This document shows, one piece after another, positions 59,849-64,000 of a DNA stretch of 64,000 bases. The notes below the pieces were generated by a model. That model saw nothing but the letters and a program-made list of their open reading frames with translations. It did no database searches and was not told where the DNA came from. The DNA comes from an uncultured Lachnospiraceae bacterium (GTDB taxonomy: Bacteria; Bacillota; Clostridia; Lachnospirales; Lachnospiraceae): contig URQQ01000006.1 of the NCBI GenBank assembly GCA_900549995.1, forward strand, positions 38,892 through 102,891. The letters run 5' to 3'. The position numbers were made by a program, and so were the translations under genes. Each line of letters starts with the position of its first letter. Position 1 is the stretch's first letter.

Positions 59849-60502
59849 ATGAAATTTACAAAGGAAGATGCAAAAAGAATCGTGTTAAATTGCGCAAAGC
59901 AATATCAGCAAAGGCTCCTCAATAAGAAGATGATTATTATTTACCGTGAGAGAAAGAATAATACGATTCAATTTATCGAAGTCGCTTTTTATGAAAAAAA
60001 TTATCAGCATTTGACTGGCTTGGAGTTGGTTGACAAAAATGGAAATGTGATACAGCATCAGTCAGTGAATTTTTATAGAAAATGTGTTGAAAATAAACTG
60101 GGAATTGATGAATTCCGGTTCAAAACAGATGGAACTACTCAGTTGAAGTTGTTGGCGTTGCCTGTTTTGATGAATATAGCGAAAATAACCAAAATTACGG
60201 GTGACTATAATAATGTACGTCCATATCTGCTGGTTGACAAAGTAATGGGTGGTGTTAATTTCTGCTTGGGGCTTAGTAAAGAAAACGATACATATGTTCC
60301 ATCATCGGCATTGCTTGAAGATATTAAGAAACTGACAGATACACCATCTCAGGTGTTGGCCATTTTAGAAAAGGAAAAAGGTGAGAACGTATATAAAACC
60401 GTAAAACACGTAGCAAAGGGATTGAATCTAAATAATCTACTGTTGCCAGACGAGATCAATGCTATAGTTAATTTAGAAAAGTATGTTTATAAAGGTAAAT
60501 AG
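59849..60502 (+). CDS. PBECR4-like nuclease domain protein, candidate type III toxin
   Basis: A 217-aa soluble protein. The segments NTIQFIEVAFYEKNYQHLTG, NFYRKCVENKLGIDEF, GTTQLKLLALPVLMNIAK and MGGVNFCLGLSKE...YVPSSALLEDIKKL resemble the PBECR4 domain (phage-linked Barnase/EndoU/ColicinE5/RelE-fold RNase-like). It follows the repeat RNA and terminator, as ToxN-type RNases follow their antitoxin RNAs. The RBS AGAGGAG is 13 bases before ATG 59849, a long gap that would lower translation. An RNase activity and toxicity are inferred, not shown. Confidence 0.72.
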   Translation: MKFTKEDAKRIVLNCAKQYQQRLLNKKMIIIYRERKNNTIQFIEVAFYEKNYQHLTGLELVDKNGNVIQHQSVNFYRKCVENKLGIDEFRFKTDGTTQLKLLALPVLMNIAKITKITGDYNNVRPYLLVDKVMGGVNFCLGLSKENDTYVPSSALLEDIKKLTDTPSQVLAILEKEKGENVYKTVKHVAKGLNLNNLLLPDEINAIVNLEKYVYKGK

Positions 60503-60685
60503 GGATAGTCTTAGATATTCTAGGGGACAGGGTGAGTAACAACTGCAAAGCGAAATGCATAGATGGATATGCCAAGTACCTTATCTGAGAAGAAACAGAT
60601 GAAGAAGGTGTGCCTGGAAGCCATATGCAGGCAGTGTATTAACAGGGACAATACTTTTGTCATGTAGTATAAAAGACAACTTTCA

Positions 60686-60846
60686 CCGCGTGTGGAAACT
60701 GTCACGCTTCTCGTGCGGAAACCTTGATTCCAGGCAGGATTGCGGGAATATTTAAAGAAAATAGAGTTGTGTTTTAACGGAAAGTGAGATGGATAAGTTT
60801 CCCCGGAGGTAAGGTGGGGTAAATGTTTAGAGAGGGTTTTGCCCCG
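60686..60846. repeat. Dispersed repeat after the PBECR4 gene (paired with 30056-30216)
   Basis: Aligns by eye with 30056-30216 (shared GAGATGGATAAGTT, AAGGTGGGG, GGGTTTTGCCCCG). It begins with a piece reading RVETVTLLVRKP before a stop, like the C-terminus of both RlmD proteins. It therefore marks the far end of the inserted patch. The preceding 60503-60685 has no gene. Confidence 0.7.
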
Positions 60847-60901
60847 CTAAAATATAGTAAACTGAACTTGGCCGAAAATTTGAATCTGAGGTGATAACAA
60901 T

Positions 60902-61411
60902 ATGATACTAGAAACGGAGAGGTCGTATTTACGAGAGATGAAACAATCTGATTTCGAATCTTTATGCAGGATATTACAGGATGAGGAAACTATGTACGCT
61001 TACGAAGGGGCGTTTAGTGATACTGAAGTGCAGGAATGGCTGGATAGACAGATTTTCCGTTATCAAAAATGGAACTTTGGTTTATGGGCAGTTATCCTTA
61101 AAGAGACGGATGAAGTGATTGGTCAATGCGGACTTACGATGCAGCAGTGGAAAGGTGAGGAAGTGCTTGAAATCGGTTATCTTTTTGAACGGCTATATTG
61201 GCATAAAGGGTATGCTACCGAAGCAGCAATGGCCTGTAAAAAATATGCGTTTGAAATATTAAAAGCGGATGAAGTCTGCTCTATTATCAGAGATACCAAT
61301 GTTGCATCTCAAAATGTAGCCATAAGAAACGGTATGACAATGACAGACACTTGGACAAAACATTATAAAGGCGTTGATATGCCGCATTACCGCTATATCG
61401 TATATCGCTGA
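60902..61411 (+). CDS. GNAT family N-acetyltransferase (RimJ/RimL type)
   Basis: A 169-aa acetyltransferase: ILETERSYLREMKQSDFESL start, VIGQCGLTMQQWKGEEVLEIGYLFERLYWHKGYATEAAMACKKYAF as the acetyl-CoA region and NVASQNVAIRNGMTMTDTW near the end. ATG at 60902 follows GAGGTGATAACA. Resembles ribosomal-protein or small-molecule acetyltransferases; substrate unknown. Confidence 0.88.
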   Translation: MILETERSYLREMKQSDFESLCRILQDEETMYAYEGAFSDTEVQEWLDRQIFRYQKWNFGLWAVILKETDEVIGQCGLTMQQWKGEEVLEIGYLFERLYWHKGYATEAAMACKKYAFEILKADEVCSIIRDTNVASQNVAIRNGMTMTDTWTKHYKGVDMPHYRYIVYR

Positions 61412-61549
61412 CGCGTCCAGTCTGCTGAACTAAATGAGTTATATCAACCATTACTCGAATACAAGTCAAGGTATAATAGATAAAATTGCCAGGGGTTATG
61501 AGATTGAAGGAGTATAATATTTAATTTGAAGATGATTGGAGCATGAGAT

Positions 61550-62083
61550 ATGAGCATATATTTTTATGGCTGTATTACTATGGATGGGTATCTTGCTGAC
61601 AAAGCCCATAATTTAGATTGGCTTTATCAAACTGGCACTACAGCGGAAACAGACTATGAAGAGTTTTATAAAAAAATGGATATTACGATTATGGGTAAAA
61701 GAACATTTAATGAAATAGAAAAGGCAGAAAATATTGAGGATTTCTATCCGACTACTCAAAATTATGTTTTTACCCATGCCAATGATTTGTCTCAAAATGG
61801 ATTCATATCCATAAATGATGATGTTGTAGAATTTGTAAAACAGATAGACAAAGACAAGAATATCTGGATTATCGGCGGCAACACGATATTGAGACCGCTG
61901 TTGAATAATAACATGGTTGACCATATTATAATGCAGGTTGCACCTGTATTATTGGGGACAGGAATTCCTCTGTTTACGCAAAAAGAGGAATTAAAACGTT
62001 TTCGGCTGAAATCTGTAAAAAAATATGGACAGTTTGCGGAATTAGTTTATGAAAATGGAAGGTATGAAACGCAATCTAGATAA
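61550..62083 (+). CDS. Dihydrofolate reductase/RibD-like protein
   Basis: A 177-aa protein of the RibD C-terminal/DHFR-like family: SIYFYGCITMDGYLADKAHNLDWL at the start, ITIMGKRTFNEI in place of the DHFR NADP-binding strand, and WIIGGNTILRPLLNNNMVDHIIMQVAPVLLGTG near the end. YwjB/YyaP group; probably NADPH-binding but the reaction is not known. ATG at 61550 has a weak ribosome site (GGAGCATGAGAT). Confidence 0.88.
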   Translation: MSIYFYGCITMDGYLADKAHNLDWLYQTGTTAETDYEEFYKKMDITIMGKRTFNEIEKAENIEDFYPTTQNYVFTHANDLSQNGFISINDDVVEFVKQIDKDKNIWIIGGNTILRPLLNNNMVDHIIMQVAPVLLGTGIPLFTQKEELKRFRLKSVKKYGQFAELVYENGRYETQSR

Positions 62084-62192
62084 GGGGAGAAAAGGAAGAA
62101 AAAACTTGATCTTCTTGACATAAAATTTTTATTCAATTATGCTTCTCTTAGAGTTACCGGTGGCTCTCACTAATCAAAAAAGGAGAGCGAAA

Positions 62193-63200
62193 ATGTATCA
62201 TGCCAGATTTAGGGGAACCCATTATGAGATAGGATTCAAATGGGGAACTCAATTATTTAAGTACGGAAAATTTATATTAAACAATGTGCCGTTTCCAATT
62301 TCACAGGAGAGAAAATCTTTTGCGAAACAGTGCCGGCCATTTTATGAAAAGTGGTATCCGGAGGTACTTCAGGAAATAGAAGGAATCGCAGAAGGACAGA
62401 AGACAGAGAGGGATAAACTGGAGGCTGTATTGTTCAGCATGTACTGCATTATGCCGGAAAATAAATGTTCCTGTTTTGCGTTTCGGGATGGACAACACAT
62501 CGTGCTTGCCAGAAACAGTGATTTTTTGACGGAGACGGAGAAATTGAACATGAATTGTATTTATCAATTGAATGATGGATGTAATTCATTTCAGGGGAAT
62601 ACCACCGCATTTGTGGAGATGGAAGACGGGATCAATGAGCATGGCCTTGCAATTGGATTGACATCCGTCTATCCGAAAAAGCTGGGATATGGATTGAATG
62701 CCGGGATGCTGCTTCGGTATGGATTGGAGAAATGCAGGTCGGTGAATGAGTTTATCGAGGTGTTGAGACAGATTCCCATTGCATCAAGCCAGACATTTAC
62801 GGCAGTTGACCCAACCGGGACAGCGGTTGTCATAGAATGTAATGCTGAGAAGATGGAAGTCTGCTATGTAGATGAAAAAAACAGGTTTGTTTCTGCTGTG
62901 AATGCATTTCATCTGGATGGCATGAAGACGTACCGGGTCAGGGAAATTGATGACTGGAATGCAGAAGAAAGATATAAAACCATAGATGCCGCATTTTGTC
63001 AGGAGAGAGTAAAAGAGGCAATTCCTTATGCAATGGATGTACTAAGAGGGAAATATGGTTTTATCTGTCAGTATGATAGAAAGGCAGGAAAGGATACGGT
63101 ATGGTCCGTAATCTATGATGTTGGTAGTAAAAAAATTTATCGGTGTGAGGGGAATCCGTCACGGAAGCAATATGCGGAGGACAGCCGGTTTATATTTTAA
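62193..63200 (+). CDS. C45 family autoproteolytic acyltransferase/hydrolase-like protein
   Basis: A 335-aa Ntn-hydrolase of the isopenicillin N acyltransferase/C45 type. The expected N-terminal nucleophile after self-cleavage lies in NKCSCFAFRDG (Cys92 most likely, or Cys94), followed by ARNSDFL and the NEHGLAIGL stretch typical of this family. The long frame starts at 62139; ATG at 62193 follows AAAGGAGAG. It may hydrolyse an N-acyl amino acid or bile-acid-like amide, but no substrate is evident. Confidence 0.85.
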   Translation: MYHARFRGTHYEIGFKWGTQLFKYGKFILNNVPFPISQERKSFAKQCRPFYEKWYPEVLQEIEGIAEGQKTERDKLEAVLFSMYCIMPENKCSCFAFRDGQHIVLARNSDFLTETEKLNMNCIYQLNDGCNSFQGNTTAFVEMEDGINEHGLAIGLTSVYPKKLGYGLNAGMLLRYGLEKCRSVNEFIEVLRQIPIASSQTFTAVDPTGTAVVIECNAEKMEVCYVDEKNRFVSAVNAFHLDGMKTYRVREIDDWNAEERYKTIDAAFCQERVKEAIPYAMDVLRGKYGFICQYDRKAGKDTVWSVIYDVGSKKIYRCEGNPSRKQYAEDSRFIF

Positions 63201-63248
63201 CAAATAACGATACAATGTGTTTCATGATACTTTGCAGGAGAATGATTT

Positions 63249-63722
63249 ATGGACTATACAATACGGGAAATCAGAAAATCGGAATATCCTTTGCTGGCAG
63301 ACTTTTTATACGAGGCTGTTTTTCTGCCGGAAGGAATGGACTCACCGCCAAAATCAATCGTTGCCAGTCCCGAGTTGCAGGTATATATTGAACGGTTTGG
63401 AGAGTTAAAAGATGACCAGTGCCTGGTTGCGGAAGTAAATGGAAGTGTGATAGGTGCCGTCTGGGTTCGTATTATGAACGACTACGGACATGTTGATCGT
63501 AAGACTCCATCACTGGCAATCTCAATTTATGAAGAGTACCGGGGATCAGGGATTGGAACAGCAATGATGACATCGATGATTGCCAGACTCAAAAAAAGTG
63601 GATATGAGAAGGTGTCTTTATCAGTTCAGAAGTCGAACTATGCGGCAAGGATGTATGAGAAACTCGGCTTTGAAATAGTAAGTGAAAACAGCGAAGAATA
63701 CATTATGGTAAAGCAGCTGTAA
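63249..63722 (+). CDS. GNAT family N-acetyltransferase
   Basis: A 157-aa acetyltransferase: SISIYEEYRGSGIGTAMMTSMIARL as the acetyl-CoA loop and KSNYAARMYEKLGFEIV as the end. ATG at 63249 follows GCAGGAGAA. It follows the C45 gene by 48 bases and may be cotranscribed. Last complete gene of the window. Confidence 0.9.
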   Translation: MDYTIREIRKSEYPLLADFLYEAVFLPEGMDSPPKSIVASPELQVYIERFGELKDDQCLVAEVNGSVIGAVWVRIMNDYGHVDRKTPSLAISIYEEYRGSGIGTAMMTSMIARLKKSGYEKVSLSVQKSNYAARMYEKLGFEIVSENSEEYIMVKQL

Positions 63723-63801
63723 TAAACTCTGGAGAGGTTTTGCTTTTTGCATACATTTGTTAAACCATTACATATGTTCAGGCATTACGCAGACGAAATA
63801 A

Positions 63802-63845
63802 AACAGGGGTATGACCATGTCTTTTGGCATGTTCATACCCCTGTT
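63802..63845 (-). terminator. Long hairpin, terminator for the minus strand
   Basis: AACAGGGGTATGA (63802-63814) is exactly complementary to TCATACCCCTGTT (63833-63845), with an inner CATG/CATG. On the minus strand it is followed by TTTATTT, fitting a terminator for a gene entering from the right. Confidence 0.6.
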
Positions 63846-63943
63846 CAATATTATCCTGAGTAGAATAAAAATCTTAAATTGTGAATGTCATTTATAAAGT
63901 GAAAATTAGGTACACTTCATTATCCATTATATATTTTTTTCAA

Positions 63944-64000
63944 TTAAAAACTTACTAAATTTCTGATTATCTTTTCATAAGTTGGTAAATGCCGATATAT
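63944..64000 (-). CDS. Possible 3' end of a gene continuing beyond the window
   Basis: On the minus strand a frame from the window edge reads IYRHLPTYEKIIRNLVSF and stops at 63946-63944. The terminator at 63802-63845 lies downstream. The visible part is too short to name. Confidence 0.3.
   Translation of the reverse strand: MYRHLPTYEKIIRNLVSF

Noticed and set aside
59740..59925. 61-codon frame overlapping the repeat RNA and the PBECR4 start
   Set aside because: TTG start without a ribosome site; it runs through the terminator hairpin and overlaps a better frame.

Overview
The window looks like the chromosome of a Gram-positive, low-to-mid GC, anaerobic, spore-forming gut Clostridia, most likely a Lachnospiraceae member (Ruminococcus gnavus/torques, Dorea or Blautia type). 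This is inferred from strong AGGAGG-type ribosome binding sites, Spo0A-type DNA-binding and spore photoproduct lyase genes, DUF1836/DUF3298/DUF6062-type proteins, three MATE pumps and an anaerobic cobalt-import operon under a cobalamin riboswitch. No species call is possible from sequence reading alone.

Layout. 1-5 kb: end of a sugar/polyol catabolic cluster (TIM-barrel isomerase end, Gfo/Idh/MocA dehydrogenase, fucose-isomerase-like enzyme, DeoR regulator), then an orphan NMT1/THI5-like binding lipoprotein whose Shine-Dalgarno lies in a 14-bp inverted repeat. 5-12.5 kb: K+ channel; MATE pump with a leader-peptide/terminator attenuator; cobalamin riboswitch plus cbiMNQO; second MATE; fluoride channel crcB. 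12.5-14.9 kb: two ~165-bp direct repeats around a DUF3298 protein, a 48-aa protein and an orphan Spo0A C-terminal-domain gene preceded by two 0A-box-like sites; then free-Met-(R)-sulfoxide reductase. 15-19 kb: amidohydrolase, tRNA-Pro(GGG), and a decayed 1.65-kb element bounded by a 36-bp duplication of the tRNA 3' end. 19.5-26 kb: a small gene with an in-frame UGA and SECIS-like hairpin (candidate selenoprotein), methyltransferase, PHP hydrolase, YerC, aroD, DUF1836, pcrA. 26-30 kb: NYN-LOTUS protein, an RlmD-type methyltransferase, and RhuM inserted just after its 3' end. 30-43 kb: GNAT acetyltransferases, DUF3795 proteins, CatA-like enzyme, AraC and ArsR regulators, Cd/Zn P-type ATPase, GIY-YIG/DUF2075 protein, SplB, and a TetR/paired-SDR locus. 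43-56.7 kb: DUF3788 (interrupted)/DUF3781, two cyclic-di-GMP proteins, lipoprotein, third MATE with attenuator, Nudix, AraC, DbpA-like helicase, DUF5714, DUF6062, RlmI.

56.8-64 kb: phosphoesterase and a second RlmD paralogue, after which lies an AT-rich accessory patch holding an HNH-nuclease remnant and the most interesting locus: a consensus promoter, two ~50-nt tandem repeats that each fold into a hairpin with a compensatory base change, a terminator-like hairpin, then a 217-aa protein resembling the PBECR4 nuclease domain. This is the architecture of a type III (RNA antitoxin/RNase toxin) system, but with a toxin family I do not know in that role. The patch ends in a repeat shared with the RhuM insertion after the first RlmD gene, so both rlmD paralogues appear to be insertion hot spots with different cargo. 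GNAT, RibD-like, C45 acyltransferase-like and another GNAT gene close the window.
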